A DNA stretch of 34,151 nucleotides from an uncultured archaeon A07HN63 (GTDB taxonomy: Archaea; Halobacteriota; Halobacteria; Halobacteriales; Haloferacaceae): the NCBI GenBank assembly GCA_000496215.1, contig KI543219.1, positions 17,191-51,341 of the forward strand. Direction: 5' to 3'. The position numbers and the translations under genes were made by a program. Shown piece by piece: positions 7,924-15,044 of the stretch (its first letter is position 1; each line of letters begins with the position of its first letter). The notes under the pieces are model-generated. The model was not told the origin of the DNA. It did no database searches and was given only the letters and a program-made list of their open reading frames with translations.

Positions 7924-9264
7924 ATGAGTAATAATGCGCAGTCCAGCGAGACCGATTTTCTCTACACCCTCGCCAGCAACGGGCGATTCGATCGGATCGC
8001 GGATTACGTGGCGAGCAACGAGGCACTCGCGGTTCGGTACGGTGCGGCCGGCATCCTCACTGAGTTCGCCAGTGATCTCAAGACAGCGGCCACAACCGAA
8101 TTGCGGAAAAAGCTGATCAACGCCGTCCTCGAGGAGCCCGATGACAGGGTCCGGGCACGGGTCGTCGAGGCTCTGCTCTACATCGACGAATCGATTCTCG
8201 ATACGCTCGTCACCAAGATCGCCGCCGACAGAGAGCCGACGCCGACAGATTCCCCACATCCACTTCTCTTGGTCGAGTGGCTGGGAAGCGACTCCGTGGA
8301 ACTACGCCTCCTGGCGGTCGCGGGGCTCGGCGATGTCGGGACACCGTCGATGATCCCGAAGCTCTCGTCGGCGTGTTCCGATACGGACAGACGCGTCCGC
8401 GAACGCGCACTAAAAGAGCTCGGTCGGATCGGCAACCCCCGGTGTGTCGAGGAGGTCGCGGACTGTCTCGATAGCGACATCGCATCGATCCGCCACGAGG
8501 CAGCCAAAACGCTGGGCGAAATCAACACACGGGGCGCCATCGATCGCCTCAGACCAGCCGGTAGACGCGATGAAGACGACGAACTCCGGCGGATCGCCCT
8601 CGACCAGCTCGGGACGTTCCCCTCCAGTGACGTGATCAATACCCTCACCGACGGGGTCACCGACGAGGATCCCGAGATCCGGCAGGCAGCGGCCTCGTCG
8701 CTGATGGAGCTGATCTCGTCGGCGTCCTTCGAGGAGAGCCACACGATCCGTGAGGAGGTTGCCGAGGAAATCGAAGCACTCAATGAGGACGTGGTGCCCG
8801 CGTTTGTCACGCTGTTCACCGACACGCACAGGACAACGATCCGTCGAAACACCGCCTGGCTACTGGGTCGGATCGGCGATAACCGGGAGGAGGTCGTCGA
8901 CCACCTGCTGGATGCGCTGTCGGACGACGACTTCACGACGTCCCAGATCGCCGCCTCCAGTCTCGCCCGGATCGGCGGCCGGGATATCGAAGACCGGCTC
9001 GAAGAGTTCATCGAGGATCACCCCGAAGGGTCGGGGACACGGACACGTGCTGAGTTCGTCCTGACCCAGATAACCGAGGGTGAGGGAGGTCTGGTCCTGG
9101 AACGAACCGTGGAGTACATCCACGTTAGCGAGCCGGATGACTACACCCGACAGAAACGGGCGGAGACGGAACCGGCGATCGACAAGATAGGGTCAGAGGA
9201 TACGACAGGAGAGGCAGCAGCCGAGGAAACGGAGTCAGCCACCACCGAGACGGAGTCCGGATAG
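7924..9264 (+). CDS. HEAT-repeat protein
   Basis: 446 residues. From about residue 30 to 390 it is made of paired helices with the HEAT/PBS-lyase-type pattern: V-R-A-R-V-V-E-A-L, R-L-L-A-V-A-G-L-G-D-V-G, VRERALKELGRIG, IRHEAAKTLGEI, IRQAAASSLMEL, and RRNTAWLLGRIGDN are successive copies. The C-terminal ~50 residues are acidic, low-complexity Glu/Thr/Ala. Such solenoids bind other proteins; no catalytic residues are seen. The start ATG at 7924 follows a ~190-bp gap. The gene converges exactly on the zinc-finger/RecA-like gene (stops adjacent at 9264/9265), so the two could act together, but that is only positional. Confidence 0.85.
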   Translation: MSNNAQSSETDFLYTLASNGRFDRIADYVASNEALAVRYGAAGILTEFASDLKTAATTELRKKLINAVLEEPDDRVRARVVEALLYIDESILDTLVTKIAADREPTPTDSPHPLLLVEWLGSDSVELRLLAVAGLGDVGTPSMIPKLSSACSDTDRRVRERALKELGRIGNPRCVEEVADCLDSDIASIRHEAAKTLGEINTRGAIDRLRPAGRRDEDDELRRIALDQLGTFPSSDVINTLTDGVTDEDPEIRQAAASSLMELISSASFEESHTIREEVAEEIEALNEDVVPAFVTLFTDTHRTTIRRNTAWLLGRIGDNREEVVDHLLDALSDDDFTTSQIAASSLARIGGRDIEDRLEEFIEDHPEGSGTRTRAEFVLTQITEGEGGLVLERTVEYIHVSEPDDYTRQKRAETEPAIDKIGSEDTTGEAAAEETESATTETESG

Positions 9265-10083
9265 TTACTTCCTGAGAAACAGTTTGCCGTCGGCCTTGAT
9301 CTGCATGTTAAAGACGGGATCAAGGACATTCATACTTGATGTCATCCGCTCTTGGTCGACGAAATAGTGCGAGAGGACGTTCGCTTTCTTCAGTCGGCCG
9401 TTGAGCAGGTGGAGGAACTTGAAGACCCGCTGGAGTTGCCCCTTGGTGATCAACTCGGTCAACACGTCGAACTCGAAGGTGATCTTTCCACCCTTGGGTT
9501 CCTGTTCTTGAATAACCCGCGAAACGGTTTCGGTCAGGTTGCCAAGCCCCATCTTCTTGTCAAGTTCGACCACCTCGACAGGAATATTCATCAGCTCAAT
9601 CCCGCTGAGCCCGCTCAACGGATCGGATTTCGTCGTCATAACCACGGTCCACTCGGGCCACTCGTTGAATTTGTTTTTCAGAAGTTGAATCCGGTCGGCC
9701 GGATGTGTGGTGACGATGATGACTATATTGCCCGGCGAAAGGAAGTGGATACGAGCGTTGTCAGCACCCTGACTCTGGACCTTCGACATGACGGCAACAG
9801 AGCCGGTGCCATCGATGTCATCGGCAACGTGGACGCCAGATTCCAGCAGCGGTTTTTTGTGCGAAAACAGATGATCTTTGAAATCCTCAAATCCCTTCGT
9901 TTTATCATGACTCTGACTGGCTACTTCACAGTACGGACAGGACCACTGAAGTCGAACGCCGGATTCGACAAGCTGGTCGCGGTTCTGTTTGGCGACGTGT
10001 GTCTTCGCCCTTTCGACGGTTTCGGACCGGCTGGCTGACCACACGGTAAAGTTGGATTTCCGGGCTCGCCAGCGGTAAACCAT
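9265..10083 (-). CDS. C2H2-type zinc-finger protein with RecA/KaiC-like (DUF7504-like) domain
   Basis: 272 residues. Residues 49-75 show C-x2-C-x18-H-x3-H (CPYC at 49-52, His71, His75), a candidate zinc finger. From about 115 to 270 the sequence follows the pattern of haloarchaeal DUF7504-type domains: NIVIIVTTHPADR, then FEFDVLTELITKGQLQRVFKFLHLLNGRLK, then SHYFVDQERMTSSM. This is a RecA/KaiC-like fold without a Walker A loop, so it probably does not hydrolyse ATP. The protein is unusually rich in Lys and Asn for a haloarchaeon and its DNA is less GC-rich than its neighbours, suggesting transfer or different selection. Function unknown; family match is from memory. Confidence 0.6.
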   Translation of the reverse strand: MVYRWRARKSNFTVWSASRSETVERAKTHVAKQNRDQLVESGVRLQWSCPYCEVASQSHDKTKGFEDFKDHLFSHKKPLLESGVHVADDIDGTGSVAVMSKVQSQGADNARIHFLSPGNIVIIVTTHPADRIQLLKNKFNEWPEWTVVMTTKSDPLSGLSGIELMNIPVEVVELDKKMGLGNLTETVSRVIQEQEPKGGKITFEFDVLTELITKGQLQRVFKFLHLLNGRLKKANVLSHYFVDQERMTSSMNVLDPVFNMQIKADGKLFLRK

Positions 10084-10110
10084 CGCTATGTGTGAGGGTG
10101 TGCCGTAGAA

Positions 10111-10120
10111 TACTTAAATT
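10111..10120 (-). promoter_or_regulatory. TATA-like box for the zinc-finger/RecA-like gene
   Basis: On the minus strand this reads AATTTAAGTA, centred about 33 bp before the ATG at 10083. That places transcription start a few bases before the start codon, so the mRNA is probably nearly leaderless. It is the only AT-rich stretch in the 10084-10203 gap. Confidence 0.45.
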
Positions 10121-10203
10121 CAACCATCCCATTAAAATAGGTGTACACAGGCCAGAATAAACCGGACACCTCGTGGGAGTGCCGTCGGCCACAGACACCG
10201 AGG

Positions 10204-10998
10204 TCAGGCTTCTAGCGTCAGCCCGGCCGCACTCAGCGCGTCCTCTGGATCGTGGTCGTCGTGGACGACAGCCGAGACGGCACGGGTGATCGCCTCGGGG
10301 TCGTCGTGCTGGAAGATCGACCGGCCCATCGAGACGCCCGCCGCGCCGGCGTCCATCGCGCCACGGACCATCTCGACAGTTTCGCGGTCGGTGCCCTTCG
10401 AGCCGCCGGCGATAACGACCGGGAGGCTGGTCGACTCACAGACGTGTTCGAAACTGTCGCTATCGCCGCTGTACCCCGTTTTGACGAGATCGGCACCCAG
10501 CTCCTCGGCGAGCCGGACGGCATGGCCGAGCGCTTCCGGGTCGTCGCCATCGACGCCGGGGCCGCGGGCGTACGCCATCGCCAGCACAGGCAGGCCGAAC
10601 CGTGTGGCCTCGCCGGTCAGCTCGGCGAGCTCCTCGATCTGGTCAGGTTCGTGATCCGAGCCGACGTTGATGTGGAAGGAGACGGCGTCAGCACCGGCGC
10701 AGATCGCCTCCTCGACGCTGCAGGTGAGGCGTTTGTCGTTCTCGTCGGGGCCGATAGTCGTCGAGCCGTTGGCGTGGACGATGTAGCCGCTGCCGTTGGT
10801 ATTGCCGTGGACGCGGTCGGCGACACCTTTCTGGGTGAGCACGGCGTCGGCGCCGCCGTGTGTCACGCCGTCGACGGTGGCCTCCAGATCCTTGAGCCCG
10901 CTGACGGCGCCCATCGTGATCCCGTGGTCCATCGGGACGATGAGATACCGGCCGTCCGTCGAGATGCGGTCGAGTCGTGCGCTGAGTCCTGCGGACAT
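10204..10998 (-). CDS. 2-amino-3,7-dideoxy-D-threo-hept-6-ulosonate (ADH) synthase, DhnA-type aldolase
   Basis: 264 residues of class I aldolase, DeoC/FbaB superfamily. MDHGITMG near the N-terminus binds substrate phosphate, LVKTGYSGD contains the Schiff-base lysine, and IAGGSKG plus GVSMGRSIFQ form the C-terminal phosphate site. In archaea without DAHP synthase this enzyme makes ADH from a C6 sugar phosphate derivative and aspartate semialdehyde, feeding the shikimate pathway. Its place directly after trpA (80-bp gap, same strand) supports that role rather than glycolytic fructose-bisphosphate aldolase, which belongs to the same family. The partner dehydroquinate synthase II is not within the window; it may lie elsewhere. 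Confidence 0.82.
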   Translation of the reverse strand: MSAGLSARLDRISTDGRYLIVPMDHGITMGAVSGLKDLEATVDGVTHGGADAVLTQKGVADRVHGNTNGSGYIVHANGSTTIGPDENDKRLTCSVEEAICAGADAVSFHINVGSDHEPDQIEELAELTGEATRFGLPVLAMAYARGPGVDGDDPEALGHAVRLAEELGADLVKTGYSGDSDSFEHVCESTSLPVVIAGGSKGTDRETVEMVRGAMDAGAAGVSMGRSIFQHDDPEAITRAVSAVVHDDHDPEDALSAAGLTLEA

Positions 10999-11079
10999 GG
11001 TCGTTGTGTGAATCTCTGTCAGTAAGAGGGTATGTAGCTTGCGACTCCGGACCTGTTCGGTGTCGCCGGCCGCCGACGC

Positions 11080-12009
11080 CTACCGGCCGCGAGTCGCGCC
11101 CTTGGCCAGCTCCTCGGCCTTCGATTCCAGTTTCGCCGCGGTCTCCTCGGTCGACCAGTCGTTGTCGACGCCGTCGGCGACGATGTCAACAAGTGCGGAG
11201 CCGACAATGATGCCGTCCGCACCGCTGGCGACGATGCGTTCGGCCTGGTCGCCCGACGAGATGCCGAAGCCCACAGCTTTCGGCACGTCCCACTCCGAGA
11301 GTCGCTGGAGGCTACGGTCGGTCTGGTCCGACACGTCGCTTTTTGTGCCGGTGGTCCCGAGACGAGCCTGCACGTAAACGTACCCCGAGACGCGTTCCAT
11401 CATCGACTGTAGGCGCTCGCCCTCGGTCGTCGGCGCGACGATGAACACGAGATCGAGTCCGTGCTCGTCACAGGCCGCTCGCAGTGGGTCGGCTTCCTCC
11501 GCCGGAAGATCAGGCACGACGAGGCCCGATATGCCGGCTTCAGCCGCGCGAGCAACGAATGCAGCCGGCCCCGTGCTCGCGGCTCCGCCGCTCGCATCCG
11601 AGGCGCGTTGCGCCTCGCTGTCCCCGTCGTAGCTATACTGATAGATCAGATTGTAGTAGGTCATACAGACCAGGGGCACGTCGACCGCAAGGTCCTCGAC
11701 GAATTCGAAGTAGCGGTTGGGCGTCATGCCGGCCTCAAGCGCGCGGACAATCGCGCCCTGAATCGTCGGTCCCTCGGCGATCGGCTCCGAGAACGGCAGG
11801 CCGAGTTCGATGATGTCCGCGCCGCCGCGGGCAAGCGCTTCGACGTACTCCTTCGAGGCCTCGTAGCTCGGGTCGCCGACCGCGAGATACGGGATGAACG
11901 CGGGCCCATCGTTGAATGCGGCAGCGATCTCGCTGTTGGCCGCCGCGCCGTCGCTGCGGCGGGTCTCGGCTGGCTCGGGCGCCTCGGCCGACCCGGTGCT
12001 GTCGGCCAT
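11080..12009 (-). CDS. trpA: Tryptophan synthase alpha subunit
   Basis: 309 residues of TIM barrel. It cleaves indole-3-glycerol phosphate to indole, which is channelled to TrpB. The catalytic Glu is in IIELGLPFSEP (Glu68). The second acidic residue, Asp60 in the E. coli enzyme, is Glu79 here (AEGPTIQ). The phosphate-binding GFGISSGDQA and ADGIIVGSAL are present. The protein is longer than the usual ~270 residues because of an acidic N-terminal extension (~28 residues) and a Ser/Ala/Gly-rich insert at about 128-147. The ATG (12007-12009) directly follows the trpB stop (TGAATG), so trpB and trpA are co-translated. Confidence 0.96.
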   Translation of the reverse strand: MADSTGSAEAPEPAETRRSDGAAANSEIAAAFNDGPAFIPYLAVGDPSYEASKEYVEALARGGADIIELGLPFSEPIAEGPTIQGAIVRALEAGMTPNRYFEFVEDLAVDVPLVCMTYYNLIYQYSYDGDSEAQRASDASGGAASTGPAAFVARAAEAGISGLVVPDLPAEEADPLRAACDEHGLDLVFIVAPTTEGERLQSMMERVSGYVYVQARLGTTGTKSDVSDQTDRSLQRLSEWDVPKAVGFGISSGDQAERIVASGADGIIVGSALVDIVADGVDNDWSTEETAAKLESKAEELAKGATRGR

Positions 12010-13293
12010 TCAGATGCCTCCCGAGAACATCGACATATCCGGTGCGTTCGGCACATCGCGGGCCTCGGTCTCCTCGATGGCTGCCTGCAGATCCTTGTCG
12101 CCGCGGCCGGAGACGTTGACGACGACGGTCCCAGAGAGGTCGTCCTGATACTCTTCGAGGTAGCCGAAGGCGTGAGCGGTTTCCAGCGCCGGGATGATCC
12201 CCTCGGTGTTTGAGAGCCGGTGGAAGCCTTCGAGCGCCGCGTCGTCGTCGACGGCGACCGGCGTCACGCGACCCTCGTCGACGAGGTGGGCGAGTTCTGG
12301 GCCGACGCCGGCGTAATCCAGCCCCGAGGAGATGGAGTGTGACTCCATGATCTGGCCGGAACTGTCCTGCAGGAGTTTGGTTCGCGCGCCGTGGAGCACG
12401 CCCTCGTCGCCGGTCGACAGCGATGCGGAGTTGGGTGCGACACCCTCCTCCTCGTCGACCGACAGCGAGGAGCCACCGGCCTCGACAGCGACGAGATCGA
12501 CGTCCTCGTCGTCAACGAAATGAGCGAAGGCCCCCATCGTGTTCGAGCCGCCACCAGCACAGGCGACGACCGCATCCGGCAACGCACCGATCTGGTCGCG
12601 GCTCTGTGAGCGGATCTCCTCGGAGATCACAGCGTGGAAATCCCGGACCATCACCGGGAACGGATGCGGGCCGACGATACTGCCGATCACGTAATGGGTC
12701 GTCTCGACGCTGGCAGCCCAGTCCCGCATCGTCTCGGAGATGGCCTCCTTCAGCGTGCCACGGCCCGCTGTAACTGGTTTCACGTCCGAGCCGTTGAGCT
12801 TCATGCGGAAGACGTTGGGTCGCTGCCGGTTGATGTCGCGTTCGCCCATGTAGATCGTACAGGGCATATCGAGGTGGGCGGCCGCCATCGCGGTCGCGGT
12901 GCCGTGCTGGCCCGCCCCAGTTTCGGCGATGATCCGGTCTTTGCCCATGTACTTCGCCAGCAAGACCTGCCCCAGCGCGTTGTTCAGCTTGTGTGCGCCG
13001 CCGTGCAGCAGGTCCTCGCGTTTGAGGTAGACATCACAGTCGTATCGCTCTGAAAGCCGGTCGGCCCGCTGGAGCGGCGTCGGCCGACCGCCGAAATCCG
13101 CCAGTCGCCGACGGAACTCGTCCATGAAGCCGTCCTCGTTGTTGACGACGTATCGCTCGTATGCGTCGCGTAGCTCCTGAATCGCCGGCATCAGGGCTTC
13201 CGGCACGTACTGGCCGCCGTAGTCGCCGAACTTTCCGTCGCCGCCTGCCCCGGTGGCTGTCTCCTCTGTCTCTGTTGCGTGGTCCGTACTCAT
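12010..13293 (-). CDS. trpB: Tryptophan synthase beta subunit
   Basis: 427 residues from ATG 13293 (a GTG at 13302 would add three). It condenses indole with serine using PLP. The Schiff-base Lys is in GGAHKLNNALGQ, the catalytic Glu in ETGAGQHGTA, and the PLP phosphate loop is CAGGGSNTMG. The KFGDYGGQYVPEALMP start and these motifs are of the TrpB1 type that pairs with TrpA, consistent with the adjoining trpA. A ~20-residue low-complexity acidic head (Thr/Glu/Gly) precedes the core, as often seen in halophiles. It lies 62 bp after the trpC stop in the same operon. Confidence 0.96.
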   Translation of the reverse strand: MSTDHATETEETATGAGGDGKFGDYGGQYVPEALMPAIQELRDAYERYVVNNEDGFMDEFRRRLADFGGRPTPLQRADRLSERYDCDVYLKREDLLHGGAHKLNNALGQVLLAKYMGKDRIIAETGAGQHGTATAMAAAHLDMPCTIYMGERDINRQRPNVFRMKLNGSDVKPVTAGRGTLKEAISETMRDWAASVETTHYVIGSIVGPHPFPVMVRDFHAVISEEIRSQSRDQIGALPDAVVACAGGGSNTMGAFAHFVDDEDVDLVAVEAGGSSLSVDEEEGVAPNSASLSTGDEGVLHGARTKLLQDSSGQIMESHSISSGLDYAGVGPELAHLVDEGRVTPVAVDDDAALEGFHRLSNTEGIIPALETAHAFGYLEEYQDDLSGTVVVNVSGRGDKDLQAAIEETEARDVPNAPDMSMFSGGI

Positions 13294-13364
13294 TGTATGC
13301 ACCTATCGTGTACCATGGTCATGTAACCCTCGCTTCGCTGTGTCGGTGTGCCGTCTCGCATAGG

Positions 13365-14126
13365 TTATTCAACTCCGGTCAGCCGCTCGGTGTTCGTTTG
13401 TGGATCGCCGTCCATGATCGCACTCCCGATCAACAGGCCGTCAGCACCGGCCTCGCGCATCCGACGCACGTCCTCGGTCGTCGATAGCCCGCTTTCGGCG
13501 ATCAGGGTCACGTCATCAGGCACCGTCGGAGCTAGCCGCTCGAAGGTCGCCAGATCGACTTCCAGCTGAGCAAGGTCGCGGTTGTTGATGCCGAGGAGGT
13601 CGGCGCCGGCGTCGATAGCGGCGTCGAGTTCCGCCTCGGTGTGAACCTCGACGAGTGCCTCAAAGCCCCGGTCGCGGGCAGCTTTCAGCATCGGTTCGAG
13701 ATCGTCGCCGAGGAACCGCGCGATCAGCAAGATTACGTCGCTTGCGACGGTGTCGAGCTGGGCCTCACGCAACAGGAAATCCTTTCGCAACACCGGCACG
13801 TCGACCGCCCTGCGGATGCGTTGCAGGTTCTCGGTCGAACCGCCGAAATGCTCCGGCTCGGTCAGCACCGACAGCGCGGCCGCGCCGCCGTCGACCATCG
13901 CGGTCGCCAGCTCGACGGGATCGGTCGTGTGTTCGCCGTCGGTCGTCGGACTCGTCGGTTTGACCTCCGCGATCACCGGAACGCGCCCGTCGCGTTCGGC
14001 CGCATCGAAGGCCGCCGGCAACGACCGCGGCGTGACCGACACCTGTTCGTCGCCACCGGCGCGGTCGGCCGCCGCATCGAGAATCGACCGGACCGGCGGC
14101 GCCAGCTCGCCTGTTGTCTCGTTCAT
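13365..14126 (-). CDS. trpC: Indole-3-glycerol-phosphate synthase
   Basis: 253 residues of TIM barrel that closes the ring of CdRP to indole-3-glycerol phosphate. Signature segments are VIAEVKPTSPT (catalytic Lys of beta-1), PVLRKDFLL (catalytic Lys), LVEVHTEAELD, LLGINNRDL and LIAESGLSTTEDV followed by GLLIGSAIM for phosphate binding. It is the first gene of trpC-trpB-trpA-ADH synthase on the minus strand. The ATG at 14126 is the only good start, and three TGTAC boxes lie immediately upstream (14130-14155), indicating tryptophan-dependent repression of the operon. The remaining trp genes (D, E, F, G) are not in the window. Confidence 0.96.
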   Translation of the reverse strand: MNETTGELAPPVRSILDAAADRAGGDEQVSVTPRSLPAAFDAAERDGRVPVIAEVKPTSPTTDGEHTTDPVELATAMVDGGAAALSVLTEPEHFGGSTENLQRIRRAVDVPVLRKDFLLREAQLDTVASDVILLIARFLGDDLEPMLKAARDRGFEALVEVHTEAELDAAIDAGADLLGINNRDLAQLEVDLATFERLAPTVPDDVTLIAESGLSTTEDVRRMREAGADGLLIGSAIMDGDPQTNTERLTGVE

Positions 14127-14129
14127 CTA

Positions 14130-14155
14130 TGTACATCAATGTACGTATCTGTACA
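14130..14155 (-). promoter_or_regulatory. Three TGTAC boxes at 10-bp spacing upstream of trpC (TRP-box-like)
   Basis: On the plus strand TGTACA is at 14130-14135, TGTACG at 14140-14145 and TGTACA at 14150-14155. The exact 10-bp period puts all three on one face of the helix. They span roughly -4 to -30 from the trpC start, just downstream of a TATA-like CTTATG on the minus strand (about 14156-14161), where a bound repressor would block initiation. In Methanothermobacter the TrpY repressor binds TRP boxes with the consensus TGTACA, as I recall it. The divergent MGMT-like gene could also be affected. Confidence 0.6.
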
Positions 14156-14213
14156 TAAGACTTGCGTCGTGAGGCGGAACCGTTGAATGGCGTCGGCGGC
14201 TTTGCTCCGACCA

Positions 14214-14663
14214 ATGACGCCCGGAATCTACGCCCGTCGGTTCGACGCACTCGACACCGTGATCCAGCTCGGTATCGCCAGCGGGCAGGTGATCGATGTC
14301 TCGTTTCCGGAATCAGTCCCTGACGACGCCGAGACCGACCACGAGGTCTTCGAGTCGATTGAGAACTATCTCGACGGCGACCGGCTGGCACTGACCGAGG
14401 TCGAGATCGCCCTGACCGTGCCGACCGAGCAGCGGCAGGTGCTGGACGCCCTCCAGAACGTCTCCGCGGGCAACACGGTCACCGTCGACCGACTCACGAA
14501 ACTGGCCGGACTCGATCAGGACAGCGAGGCAGACCGCGAGACGGTGCGAACGGCACTCCGCGAGAACCCGATTCCGCTGATAATCCCCGACCACCGCGTG
14601 CGGGACGCCGAGGGCGCGACGCCGGAACGGGTTGCCGCCGCGCTCCGCCAACAGGAAGCATAG
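14214..14663 (+). CDS. MGMT-family (alkylguanine transferase-like) protein lacking the active-site Cys
   Basis: 149 residues with the C-terminal fold of O6-alkylguanine-DNA alkyltransferases. The helix-turn-helix region VSAGNTVTVDRLTKLAG corresponds to the recognition helix, and NPIPLIIPDHRV corresponds to the P-C-H-R-V active-site loop, but the acceptor Cys is Asp126. It therefore cannot carry out the usual suicide alkyl transfer; it may act like alkyltransferase-like (ATL) proteins that bind O6-alkylguanine and recruit nucleotide excision repair. I believe other haloarchaeal members have Asp here too, so this looks like a lineage trait rather than a mutation. ATG 14214 was chosen over 14187 because MTPGIYARRF matches the family start as I remember it. 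Confidence 0.7.
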   Translation: MTPGIYARRFDALDTVIQLGIASGQVIDVSFPESVPDDAETDHEVFESIENYLDGDRLALTEVEIALTVPTEQRQVLDALQNVSAGNTVTVDRLTKLAGLDQDSEADRETVRTALRENPIPLIIPDHRVRDAEGATPERVAAALRQQEA

Positions 14664-15002
14664 CTACGGAAGAACCGCCGAGCGGACGCCGACAGCGCCA
14701 AACAGGAACAGCGCCGCCCCGAGCGGCCCGTCGAAATCGAAGAGGATCGTGATATCGAAGCCGACGAACACGCTTCCGAGAACCATCGCTATCGTGGAAA
14801 AAATCACCCGGCCGTCGATAACCTCGATCTCCTGCAGTGTCAGCCAGAGAAACGCGGCCGTCCCACCGACCATCAGCGCCCCGGCGATCAGCCCCTCCGC
14901 GTCGGCGACCATCACGAGCAGGCTGCCGACGCCGATCGCGGCCGTCGCCGCCAGCAACGGGGCATCCTCGCGGTCGAAGGAGACTATGCCGGCAACATCC
15001 AT
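14664..15002 (-). CDS. Small membrane protein, function unknown
   Basis: 112 residues with about four hydrophobic segments (roughly residues 16-34, 38-54, 67-83, 91-108) and short loops. An acidic start (MDVAGIVSFDRED) probably lies inside the cell. No catalytic motif or family is recognised. It follows LonB on the same strand with a 42-bp gap, so it may be co-transcribed as the distal gene. It converges on the MGMT-like gene, with stops adjacent at 14663/14664. Confidence 0.65.
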   Translation of the reverse strand: MDVAGIVSFDREDAPLLAATAAIGVGSLLVMVADAEGLIAGALMVGGTAAFLWLTLQEIEVIDGRVIFSTIAMVLGSVFVGFDITILFDFDGPLGAALFLFGAVGVRSAVLP

Positions 15003-15044
15003 ACAGACAGGTTGGAAAACAGCCTCTTGAAACTCCCGGTGAGC

